From an uncultured Collinsella sp. (GTDB lineage: Bacteria; Actinomycetota; Coriobacteriia; Coriobacteriales; Coriobacteriaceae), in contig UQMK01000007.1 of NCBI GenBank assembly GCA_900542085.1, forward strand, positions 1-64,000: a stretch of 64,000 nucleotides of DNA, read 5' to 3'. Made by a program: the position numbers and the translations under genes. Below the pieces are notes generated by a model. That model ran no database searches. It worked only from the letters and a program-made list of their open reading frames with translations, and had not been told where the DNA came from. Positions 32,620 through 40,626 of this stretch are shown in pieces (position 1 is the stretch's first letter; each line of letters starts with the position of its first letter).

Positions 32620-34312
32620 ATGGAATTGAGTGACAAGGACATTAGGCTATTCTCGCGTCGAGCGGCTCTTGCGGGTGCGGCGGGCGCGCTGGCACTTGCC
32701 GGGACAGGGCTTACGGGCTGTTCAGTCGGCGGGGCCGGCACGGGTGCCGCATCCACTGCGAGCAAAAGAAGCTCCACAAGCAGATTCTCGCGACCTACGA
32801 CGTCGAGAAGCAGGCGGCCATCAAAGACCAGCTCGATGCTGATTACGCCGCAGGCAGCTTCGACGAAACCGCCCCGTTCGTCAAGGCAGATCCCTTTGGC
32901 ACCGATACCCTGAGCTGCTACATGCGCTTTGCAACGGCGGATCCCGTAACCGTCTCCTACAAGGTCGCCGAACGCAAAAAGGCCGGCGAGCCCCCAAAGT
33001 CGCTGCGTTTTCCCGTACGCCCCGCGGCGGCGACACGCCGGCCATAGAGCACGAGTTCAAGGTCATCGGCCTCATTCCCAACCACAAAAACAAGGTGACC
33101 CTCACCTGCGCGGCGCAAGATGGCGCCAGCCGTACTTCGACGTTCACGGTCAAGACGCCGGCTCTCAAGGGCGAAGAAGAAGAGCGGCTCGCCGTCACGG
33201 CGGGGGAGTCCAACACGCCGCTTGCCGATGGCCTCTTTGCCATCCTGGGCAACGACTCATCCAAGCTCGATTTTATGTATCTCTACGACAACGCGGGTCA
33301 GATTCGCGGCGAGGTGCCAATAATCGGCTACCGCAGCCATCGCCTGCTGTTTCCGGGCGACGGCAGCATGATCATGAGCGTCTCGACGACCAAGATGGCC
33401 CAGATCAACGCCAACGGCTAGGTGGTAAATGTCTGGAGCACGGGCGACTATGAGTTACACCACGACTACGCCTTCGATGACGACGGCAATCTGCTGGTGC
33501 TGGCGAGTCATGCCGGCTCCGAGGCCGATTTGGACGTCGATCGCGCGGCGGCCGATAAAGACAAGGGCGAGCGCGTTAATGTCGAGGACCTCGTCATTAA
33601 GATTGACGTGACCACCGGTGACGTTTCCCTTGTTGTGGACCTGGGCGACATATTCCCCGACCTCAAGGCAAGCGCCAAGGTGGCCTCGGACGGTGACCTG
33701 GATTGGATTCACATCAACACGATTCAGTGGCTCGGCGGCGGCACCGTTCTACTCAGCTCGCGCGAGACCTCAACGGTCATCAAGCTCACGGATCTCTACG
33801 GCACGCCTACGGTCGATTGGCTTATGGGCTCGCCAGAGTTTTGGACCGGCTCGGGCTTTGAGGACAAGTTGCTGCAGGCCCAAGGCGATTTTTCGCTCAA
33901 CGCGGGTCAGCACAGTGTGACCTATCTGCCAAACGACGAGACGACCGCGACTGGTCGCTACCAGGTGCTGCTGTACGACAACAACTTTGGTGCGGCCGAG
34001 AGCTATCCCAAGTTCGACTGGGGCCAGCTGGGTGCCGCGGTGGTGACCGACTACGGCAAGGGAACGCATTCGTTTGGGCGCATCTTTACGGTGGACGAGA
34101 ACACGCGCACCTATGAGCTTGTGGACCAGATCGCGGTGCCGTTCTCGGGCTACGTAAGCAGTGCACAGAGCGTCGGCGATTCGAATAGCATGCTCGTAGC
34201 ATCGGGCCAGGCCAAGACCTTCACCGAGTACGATCGCTATGGACTGCCCATCGCCACCTACGAGATGGAAGCTGAGAAGTACATCTACCGCGTGTATAAG
34301 TACGAGCTGTAG
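32620..34312 (+). pseudogene. Arylsulfotransferase lipoprotein, multiply broken
   Basis: The frames together encode an arylsulfate sulfotransferase (ASST) of about 565 codons, which moves sulfate between phenolic compounds outside the membrane. The N-terminus is a twin-arginine lipoprotein signal (SRRAALAGAAGALALAG, then TGC). Three lesions are visible: a -1 frameshift near 32757, a second -1 shift at the TTTT run 33008-33011, and an in-frame TAG at 33419. Residues resembling the catalytic set (HHDYAF, DWIHINT, SSRETS, GQHSVTY) remain. Several independent lesions argue for real decay, not sequencing error. Confidence 0.82.
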
Positions 34313-34381
34313 CGCTGCGCTTGGCTGTGCCTGTGCCCCGCGGCTGCGCGCGCTCGCGCCGGGCCCACCTCGCGTCCCGCA

Positions 34382-35521
34382 TCACTTCACGTCAAACTCC
34401 ACGCGATCGAGTTCGGGCACATTGAGGTCGATGAGCTTGCGGGCGACATGGCGGTCGTGTGCCCCGAGCGTCTCGCTTGTCGTCACGTGGGCGACAATCT
34501 CGCGCCCGACCATGCCCTCTTCCTCGCCTTCGGCAGCCGAGGTCTCGACGGCGACGGTGTAATCCTTAAAGCCCGGCAGCACCGCGGCAAGTTCGCGCGT
34601 AGTTTCGGTGACGCCGTAGCCGTCCTGCACGCCGGCCTGCGCCGAGCCAATGGACCCCGCGGTCATAACGATGCAGGGGATGGCAAAGATCACCGTACCC
34701 ACGATGATGCGGCGGCGCACCTTGTGCGACAGCTCATCGACCTCGGCATTTTCCTCAGCGGTCACAATGCCGTCGCCGTTGAGGTCGCGCTTGAGCGGTA
34801 CACGTAAAAGAAGCAATACGGCTTCGGCAGCCAGTGCGATAAAGACGACATTGATGCCAAACTCGTAGAGGGCCGAGAGGAACAGCGACCCGCTCGCGAT
34901 GGCAATGCCGTAACCCGCCGCGCACAGGGGCGGCATGAGTGCGGTCGCCACGGCTACGCCGGCAATGAGCGTCGAAGGCTCCTGGTCGCGCGAGTTACCC
35001 AGCCCGCCCGCAAAGCCGCCCGCGAGCGCGACGGCAAGGTCCCATACGGTGGGTGTCGAGTTATCGATGATGGCGGCCGTGGTGGTGCCAAGGGGCGAGA
35101 GCTTAAAATACAGCGTGGACGTGATCAGGCAAAGGACCATCTGTAGAGCCAAGCCCGCGACGGCTTCGACGGTAATCTCACGGTCGAGCGTGGCGATGCC
35201 GTATGCCATGGCAAGGACCGAGCCCATGAGCGGGCAGATGAGCATGGCGCCCACAATGGCGATGTCCGAATCGATATCGAGGCCGACACTCGCGATCAGC
35301 ATGGCGATAATGAGGATGCACAGATGCGAGCCGGTTAGGCGCGCCCCGTTTACAAAGCGCTTACGAATTACGTGATAGGGGGCGCGACCCTCGCGAATGT
35401 TGAATGCGCGCCTCAGGAAGCGGCCGGCGTTCTCCATGACCTCGCTATAGGAAGGGCGGATGCCGTGGCGCCGGTGATGGCGCTCGCGCAGTCGCTTGAG
35501 CTGCTGGTTATCGAGTTTCAT
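34382..35521 (-). CDS. DUF389 membrane protein with EF-hand-like loop
   Basis: The 379-residue protein matches the DUF389 family: about six membrane helices, GAMLICPLMGSVLAMAYG, and GVAVATALMPPLCAAGYG. Between helices and the C-terminal soluble part lies DLNGDGIVTAEE, a good match to the calcium-binding EF-hand loop (D-x-N-x-DG-x-V-x-x-x-E). The ATG at 35521 follows GAGGTGAAC. The function of DUF389 proteins is not established. It converges with the sulfotransferase pseudogene; the 70 bases between are GC-rich with no feature. Confidence 0.86.
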   Translation of the reverse strand: MKLDNQQLKRLRERHHRRHGIRPSYSEVMENAGRFLRRAFNIREGRAPYHVIRKRFVNGARLTGSHLCILIIAMLIASVGLDIDSDIAIVGAMLICPLMGSVLAMAYGIATLDREITVEAVAGLALQMVLCLITSTLYFKLSPLGTTTAAIIDNSTPTVWDLAVALAGGFAGGLGNSRDQEPSTLIAGVAVATALMPPLCAAGYGIAIASGSLFLSALYEFGINVVFIALAAEAVLLLLRVPLKRDLNGDGIVTAEENAEVDELSHKVRRRIIVGTVIFAIPCIVMTAGSIGSAQAGVQDGYGVTETTRELAAVLPGFKDYTVAVETSAAEGEEEGMVGREIVAHVTTSETLGAHDRHVARKLIDLNVPELDRVEFDVK

Positions 35522-35672
35522 GTTCACCTCGCTTCGCCGCGGGCTATGCATCGCGCCCGCTGCCTCTACTCTACACCGCGGCAGGCGGGGTGGTCATCTT
35601 GACGTGAAACTTAGACGAGTAGGTAAAGGGGGCGCGTCAAATGAGGTTGAAGCCGAGGGTTTCGGCAGATAC

Positions 35673-35710
35673 AAAAAAGCGCGGGGCCGGAAGGTCTCCG
35701 ACCCCGCGCT
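35673..35710 (-). terminator. Terminator after the OPT gene
   Basis: AGCGCGGGG and its complement form a stem (35679-35687 with 35702-35710). On the minus strand this is followed by TTTTTT, 25 bases after the transporter stop codon. Confidence 0.9.
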
Positions 35711-35735
35711 CTGCACGGGTACGTTGTTGTTGGGT

Positions 35736-37439
35736 TTAGCCCAGCAGACTCAATCCCACGGAGACAAACGCCAGGATAACGCCGACGATGGACTCGCCGC
35801 CCAGCAGGCCGCTGGCAACGACCAGGCCCTGCTCCTGGAAGGCGGCATCCTTGGCAGCCTTCTCCTCGTCCGAAAGGCCTGCCTCGGCGTCGCGGTGTGC
35901 GGCCCACTTGTCGTAGGCGAGCTTGACGCAGGAGCCCAAGAAGGCCGTGAGCGACATGTAGAACGGCAGGTACACGCCCAGACCGATCATCATGGCCGGA
36001 ATGCCGAGCCAGTACATGACGATGCCGGCGATAAAGCCGCCCGCAAACCACGGCACGCTCGGGATGCCCGAGACCATGGTGGCGACCACGCTTGCCTGCG
36101 CGGCCACAAAGCTCTTGTCGGGGCCGAAGGCGTCCGGACCATAGGCGGTGACGAGCGCGACCATGACGGCGGCGGCGACCAGGGCGCCCACGATGCCGCC
36201 AATGGCCTGGCCGACCCACTGTGCACGCGGGTTGGTACCCAGTACGGCTCCGGCCTTAAAGTCGTTCATGACGTCGCCCGCAAGGCCGCACGCCACGGCC
36301 ACGATGCCGGCGATAAAGAACAGCTTGACCTGTGCGAGCTGCGCGAAGGCTGCCACGATGAGCATGACGATGAGGCCAAAGATCTCCATGGGGTCGATGC
36401 CCGTCTGGCCGCAGCTCTGAGCGCTCATAATGGTGGTGACAAAGGTGAACAGCGTTACGATGACGGCCGGAACGGGGCCGAGGTCGAGTGTGATGGCGAC
36501 GATCACGGCGATGGCGGCGGTGCCCAGGCCGATGATGCCGGCGTCGAGCTTAAGCGAGCCCGAGATGAGCGACTGCTCGTCGGTGTCGGTGGAGCTGTCG
36601 GCGGCAAGACCGCGGACGATACCGGCGACCTGCGGCAGGATGTCCTTGAGGACGACGGCGACGCCAAAGCCCATCATAAGACCCATACCGAGGGACTTGA
36701 CGATACCCTGCGCGGTTACGACGTCGAACAGGCCGGCAGCGGTGCCGCCAACGATGATGCCAAAGTTGCCCAGCAGCGCGCCGGCAAACCAGAAGGCGAC
36801 GGGGGCGAAGCCCACCAAAAAGCCGATGGACAGCAACATGGGCGAGTTGTAGATGGCAAAGGTCACGCCGGGGATATTGAGCGTGCACAGCATGCTGGGC
36901 ACCACGCCCAGAGCGTCGCGAAGCACACTGTAGATGCCTGCGATGGCCATAGAGCCAAAGAGCTGCTTGCCGGTCTTGCCGCCGGCCTCGGTGGCACGCA
37001 GGGTCTGAGCTGCGGCATTGCCGGTGGGGAACTCCAACGCGGCGTCCACGATAAAGTGACGGTGGATGAGCGCTGTCGCCAGAAGGCCCAAGATGGTGCC
37101 GGCGAGCGCCACGATAAACATGTCGAGCCAGCTGATCTGGTCGGCATAGCCCAGCATCCAGGCGCCCGGGATGGTAAACGCCAGACCGCCGGCGACCATG
37201 GCGCCCGCGGACATGATGGTGTGGGTAACGTTGGCCTCGTTGAGGCTGGCGTTGCCCATGAGCTTCAGGAAGAACAGCGAAATGACGGCAGCGAAAATGA
37301 TCGGCCAGGGGAGTGCGCCCATCTTGAGGGCGGTGTAGGCCGAGCTTGCCGTGATGATCACGCAGCCAAGGACGCCGATGACGACGCCGCGCAGCGTGAG
37401 TTGACCGCGCATCGAGGCGCGGTTCGAGGGATTGCTCAT
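35736..37439 (-). CDS. OPT family transporter
   Basis: This 567-residue membrane protein of the oligopeptide transporter (OPT) family has about 14-16 helices. Family landmarks are ANVTHTIMSAGAMVAGG, LEFPTGNAAAQTLRA near residue 150 and a glycine-rich ending. OPT proteins import small peptides or metal chelates by proton coupling; the cargo is not predictable. The ATG at 37439 follows AAAGGAG, in preference to a start 12 codons upstream. It diverges from coaX across about 190 bases. Confidence 0.92.
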   Translation of the reverse strand: MSNPSNRASMRGQLTLRGVVIGVLGCVIITASSAYTALKMGALPWPIIFAAVISLFFLKLMGNASLNEANVTHTIMSAGAMVAGGLAFTIPGAWMLGYADQISWLDMFIVALAGTILGLLATALIHRHFIVDAALEFPTGNAAAQTLRATEAGGKTGKQLFGSMAIAGIYSVLRDALGVVPSMLCTLNIPGVTFAIYNSPMLLSIGFLVGFAPVAFWFAGALLGNFGIIVGGTAAGLFDVVTAQGIVKSLGMGLMMGFGVAVVLKDILPQVAGIVRGLAADSSTDTDEQSLISGSLKLDAGIIGLGTAAIAVIVAITLDLGPVPAVIVTLFTFVTTIMSAQSCGQTGIDPMEIFGLIVMLIVAAFAQLAQVKLFFIAGIVAVACGLAGDVMNDFKAGAVLGTNPRAQWVGQAIGGIVGALVAAAVMVALVTAYGPDAFGPDKSFVAAQASVVATMVSGIPSVPWFAGGFIAGIVMYWLGIPAMMIGLGVYLPFYMSLTAFLGSCVKLAYDKWAAHRDAEAGLSDEEKAAKDAAFQEQGLVVASGLLGGESIVGVILAFVSVGLSLLG

Positions 37440-37631
37440 ATAGAACTCCTTTGCGTATATCCGCTTCCCCCGCAAGCGCCGCTACGGATACGGCGCGGGA
37501 AGTCGGGTTACCAAGGGCCGCCGCGTGAGCTCGCAAACGACCGCGCACCAGTATAGCCGCAAGTTAGTCATTTTGGGATGACTGGTTTAGGTAGGCGATA
37601 TACTGCTGGGCAGACGAAAGGAGCGCCGACG

Positions 37632-38483
37632 ATGCTTAATGGGTGCGCATATATATTGACGGTCGACGTGGGCAACACGTTCATTCGCTTTGGCCTGTTT
37701 GCCGAGGATTCGGCCGCGGCGCAGGAGCGCCCGCTCGCGACGTGCGAGGTCACGACGCCGGCCCGTATTACGGCCGACGAAGCGCACATGCGACTTGCGC
37801 AGGTCATGGGCGCGCTCGCCGCCGATGCGGGTGTGCCCGGGGTGCTCGTACCTGCCGCGGCCGTGCTGAGCTGTGTGGTCCCGGCGCTCGAGCGTCCGTG
37901 GAAGGCAGCACTTTCCCGTACCTGTACGGGGCGCGTGCTGACCGTGGGGCCGGGCCTCAAGACCGGCATACCCGTGCACTACGATGACCCGGCCGAGATC
38001 GGTCCCGACCGCATCGCCGACGCCGTGGCTGCCCGCGCTGTCTACGGCTCGCCGTGCATTGTAATCGACCTGGGCACCACGACCAATATCGAGGTCATCG
38101 ATGCGCACGGCACCTTTGTCGGCGGCGTTATCGCGCCGGGGCTGGCGCTCGGCGCCCGTTCGCTCTCGGCCGCTGCGGCGCGCCTGCCTCAGGTTGAGCC
38201 CTCGGCGCCGACGCACGTCATCGGCCGCAACACACGTGAGGCCATGCGCTCGGGCGTGGTTCTGGGCGAGGTGGCCCGCATCGACGGCATGCTCGATATG
38301 GTGCTCGCCGAGATGCGCGCGACCAAGGTCGCGGGGGAGGGCGATGTGCCCATCGTCATTACCGGCGACGATGCCGAGGCACTTGCGGCCCTTGTCGGTC
38401 ATAGCCTGACGGTCGATGACGCACTGACGCTTCGGGGTCTCGCCGAGCTCTACCACATCAATCAAAAGCCCCGCCGCGCGTAG
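37632..38483 (+). CDS. coaX: Type III pantothenate kinase
   Basis: The 283-residue ASKHA-fold kinase phosphorylates pantothenate in the first step of coenzyme A synthesis. Family motifs are DVGNTFIRFGLF (phosphate loop), PGLKTGIPVHYDDPAEIGPDRIADAVAA (pantothenate site and PHOSPHATE-region aspartate), IDLGTTTNIEVID and GGVIAPGLALGARSL. The ATG at 37632 follows GAAAGGAGCG. It is followed after 82 bases by the dCMP deaminase gene. Confidence 0.95.
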   Translation: MLNGCAYILTVDVGNTFIRFGLFAEDSAAAQERPLATCEVTTPARITADEAHMRLAQVMGALAADAGVPGVLVPAAAVLSCVVPALERPWKAALSRTCTGRVLTVGPGLKTGIPVHYDDPAEIGPDRIADAVAARAVYGSPCIVIDLGTTTNIEVIDAHGTFVGGVIAPGLALGARSLSAAAARLPQVEPSAPTHVIGRNTREAMRSGVVLGEVARIDGMLDMVLAEMRATKVAGEGDVPIVITGDDAEALAALVGHSLTVDDALTLRGLAELYHINQKPRRA

Positions 38484-38565
38484 CGATGGGGCGGTGGGAC
38501 AAAAACGTCTCCACCTTCCACCTGCTACAATGAGCCAAACTGTTGCGATTACGGAGGTGTCTGCC

Positions 38566-39090
38566 ATGTCGGACGATCTTCATCAAACTGCGTCGGGCAA
38601 GCGCCGCGACGTTATTAGCTGGGATGAGTTCTTTATGAGCGTGGCCATTGCCGCACAGCGCCGCAGTAAGGACCCCAACACGCAGGTGGGCGCGTGCATC
38701 GCCAACACCAACCACCGCATCCTTTCGGTGGGCTACAACGGTACGCCCTCGGCGCTCAACGACGACTTTTTCCCGTGGGGCACGAGCGACGACCCGTTGC
38801 AGGATAAGCACAACTACGTGGTGCATGCCGAGGCTAACGCCGTGCTCAACTACCGCGGCTCGCTCAAAGACCTTGAGGGCTCCACGGTCTACGTCACGCT
38901 GTTCCCGTGCCACGACTGCGCCAAGATCCTGGCGCAGGTGGGTGTGGGCGAGGTCGTCTACCTGGACAATAAGTATGCCGACACCGATGACGGCCGTATC
39001 AGCCGACGCATTCTCGACTCCTGTGGCATCAGCTACCGCCAGGTTATCGTCGATGTCCAGATTGGTACCGGGGGACAGACTCGGCAGTAA
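38566..39090 (+). CDS. dCMP / deoxycytidylate deaminase family protein
   Basis: This 174-residue zinc enzyme would deaminate dCMP to dUMP, feeding thymidylate synthesis. The zinc ligands are in VVHAEANAV (His and the catalytic Glu) and PCHDCAK (two Cys). The segment SKDPNTQVGACIANTNHRILSVGYNGTP is characteristic of the family. It resembles ComEB. The start at 38566 has an ACGGAGGTG site; ATGs 12 and 24 codons upstream are in frame but less well placed. Confidence 0.92.
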   Translation: MSDDLHQTASGKRRDVISWDEFFMSVAIAAQRRSKDPNTQVGACIANTNHRILSVGYNGTPSALNDDFFPWGTSDDPLQDKHNYVVHAEANAVLNYRGSLKDLEGSTVYVTLFPCHDCAKILAQVGVGEVVYLDNKYADTDDGRISRRILDSCGISYRQVIVDVQIGTGGQTRQ

Positions 39091-39270
39091 TATGCGTTGT
39101 CGCTATCTGACGACGAACGCAGCTCAAAAAGTCTCAATAAGTCCCATCCCAAATTGACTGCTCGTGAAAGTCGTGTCCGCGCGCATGGACGGCTCGTGAG
39201 CGGGTACATGGCTGTAGTAACATAGCTCTGTCCGCGGGCGCGCCCGCGTTATTGTGAGAAAGGAGCCCCT

Positions 39271-39549
39271 GTGGCTGTTAACGAAGAGCTGCTTAAGAAG
39301 GTTCTTGAGGAGATCCGCCCCAACCTGCAGGCTGACGGCGGCGATATGGAGTATGTGGGCGTCGACGACGAGGGCGTCGTCCAGCTTGAGCTTCAGGGCG
39401 CCTGCGCCGGCTGCCCTATGAGCGCACTGACCCTGTCCATGGGTATCGAGCGTATCCTCAAGGAGCATGTGCCCGGCGTTACCCGTGTTGAGCAGGTCAA
39501 TGCCTCCGGCGAGACCGAGGACCTGTACGACGAGTACGCGCCGTTCTAA
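39271..39549 (+). CDS. NifU-like iron-sulfur scaffold
   Basis: The 92-residue protein is a stand-alone NifU C-terminal domain, with IRPNLQADGGDMEYVGV and the cluster-binding pair in GACAGCPMSALTLSMGIE (CxxC). It assembles or carries 4Fe-4S clusters. The start is GTG at 39271 behind AAAGGAG. It is a single gene with 180 bases of leader of no clear content. Confidence 0.94.
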   Translation: MAVNEELLKKVLEEIRPNLQADGGDMEYVGVDDEGVVQLELQGACAGCPMSALTLSMGIERILKEHVPGVTRVEQVNASGETEDLYDEYAPF

Positions 39550-39658
39550 GATGCGAAAGCTGCGGACGGCGTACTCCGCATAGACGTTACGCCCAAATAT
39601 GCGGCTGCGAGCGCAAGGCCCGCGGCCGCATTTGTATGTAGGGAGTAGGAGGGTCGAC

Positions 39659-40480
39659 ATGCTCAACGACTTGTACCATATGCTTGATCCTGTCGCGATT
39701 TCGGCGGGGCCCATCACCATTTACTGGTACGGCTTGGCCTATGTGGTCGGAGCTCTGCTCACGGCGGTCGTCATGTACCGCACACAGCGCCGTTGGGGTT
39801 TCGACATTACGGTCGACGACCTGACGAGCGTCGTGGTCGGTGTGGTCTTTGGCCTTATCATCGGCGCCCGTTTGTTCTACGTCATCTTTTACGGTGACGG
39901 CTACTACTGGGCGCATCCGCTCGAGATCTTTGCCACCAACGAGGGCGGCATGAGTTTCCACGGCGGCCTGGTGGGCGGCATCATCGGCGGCGTGCTCGTG
40001 TGCCGCATGTACAAGCTCGACGCTTGGACTTTGGCAGACCTCGCGGTCATCGGTGCTCCGCTGGCCCTGTGCCTGGGGCGCTGCGCCAACTTTGTCAACG
40101 GCGAGCTGTGGGGCAAGCCAACCGATTTGCCCTGGGGCGTGATCTTTGGCGGTACCGCGGGCGATATGCCGCGCCATCCCTCCCAGCTCTACGAGGCATT
40201 CCTAGAGGGCATCGTGCTCTTCTGCATTCTGCAGGTGCTCAGCCGCAAAAAACCGCTGCTGCCCCAGGGCACGTTTATGGGCGTGTTTGTGATGGGTTAC
40301 GGCATCGTCCGCTTCCTCATTGAGTTTGTGCGCGTGCCCGATGCCCAGCTGGGCTATCTGCTGGGCGGCGTCATCACCATGGGTCAGCTGTTGAGTCTGC
40401 CACTCGTGATTGCAGGCCTGGCGCTCATCATCTTCGCCCGACACCGCAATCGCCCCCAGCGCATCTACCTCGACGCCTAG
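39659..40480 (+). CDS. lgt: Prolipoprotein diacylglyceryl transferase
   Basis: This seven-helix, 273-residue membrane enzyme adds diacylglycerol to lipoprotein cysteines. Hallmarks are GPITIYWYGLAYVVG, GARLFYVIFY, GGMSFHGGLVGG, the signature LGRCANFVNGELWGKPTDLPWGV and RHPSQLYEAFLEG. Lipoproteins processed by it include the amino-acid binding protein in this window. The ATG at 39659 has GGGAGTAGGAGG upstream. Confidence 0.96.
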   Translation: MLNDLYHMLDPVAISAGPITIYWYGLAYVVGALLTAVVMYRTQRRWGFDITVDDLTSVVVGVVFGLIIGARLFYVIFYGDGYYWAHPLEIFATNEGGMSFHGGLVGGIIGGVLVCRMYKLDAWTLADLAVIGAPLALCLGRCANFVNGELWGKPTDLPWGVIFGGTAGDMPRHPSQLYEAFLEGIVLFCILQVLSRKKPLLPQGTFMGVFVMGYGIVRFLIEFVRVPDAQLGYLLGGVITMGQLLSLPLVIAGLALIIFARHRNRPQRIYLDA

Positions 40481-40489
40481 CCACCACAT

Positions 40490-40525
40490 ACCACCATAAA
40501 GGGGACAGGCACCTTTGTGGTGGTT
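40490..40525. repeat. REP-like repeat, family B (copy 2)
   Basis: Arms ACCACCATAAAG and CTTTGTGGTGGT flank GGGACAGGCAC. It begins about ten bases after the lgt stop codon and is followed by a family A copy. Confidence 0.8.
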
Positions 40526-40551
40526 TTGCCGGGCAACGATGGCAGAACCGT

Positions 40552-40606
40552 AACGTTTCCCCAGATAAAACCTGCCAAAATAAACCTGTCCCTTTTTGGC
40601 AGGTTT
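40552..40606. repeat. REP-like repeat, family A (copy 3, inverted)
   Basis: This full-length family A copy lies in the opposite orientation to the others. Its CCTGCCAAAA/TTTTTGGCAGG arms enclose the complement of GGGACAGG. It ends 20 bases before the next GTG start. Confidence 0.8.
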
Positions 40607-40626
40607 CTAGAAAGGCTATTCGGACT

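Noticed and set aside
34313..34381. Terminator between the sulfotransferase pseudogene and DUF389
   Set aside because: The stretch is GC-rich but shows no convincing stem with a T-run.
35496..37556. A 686-codon plus-strand frame over the OPT gene
   Set aside because: Its composition is typical of an antisense shadow; the minus strand encodes clear OPT motifs.
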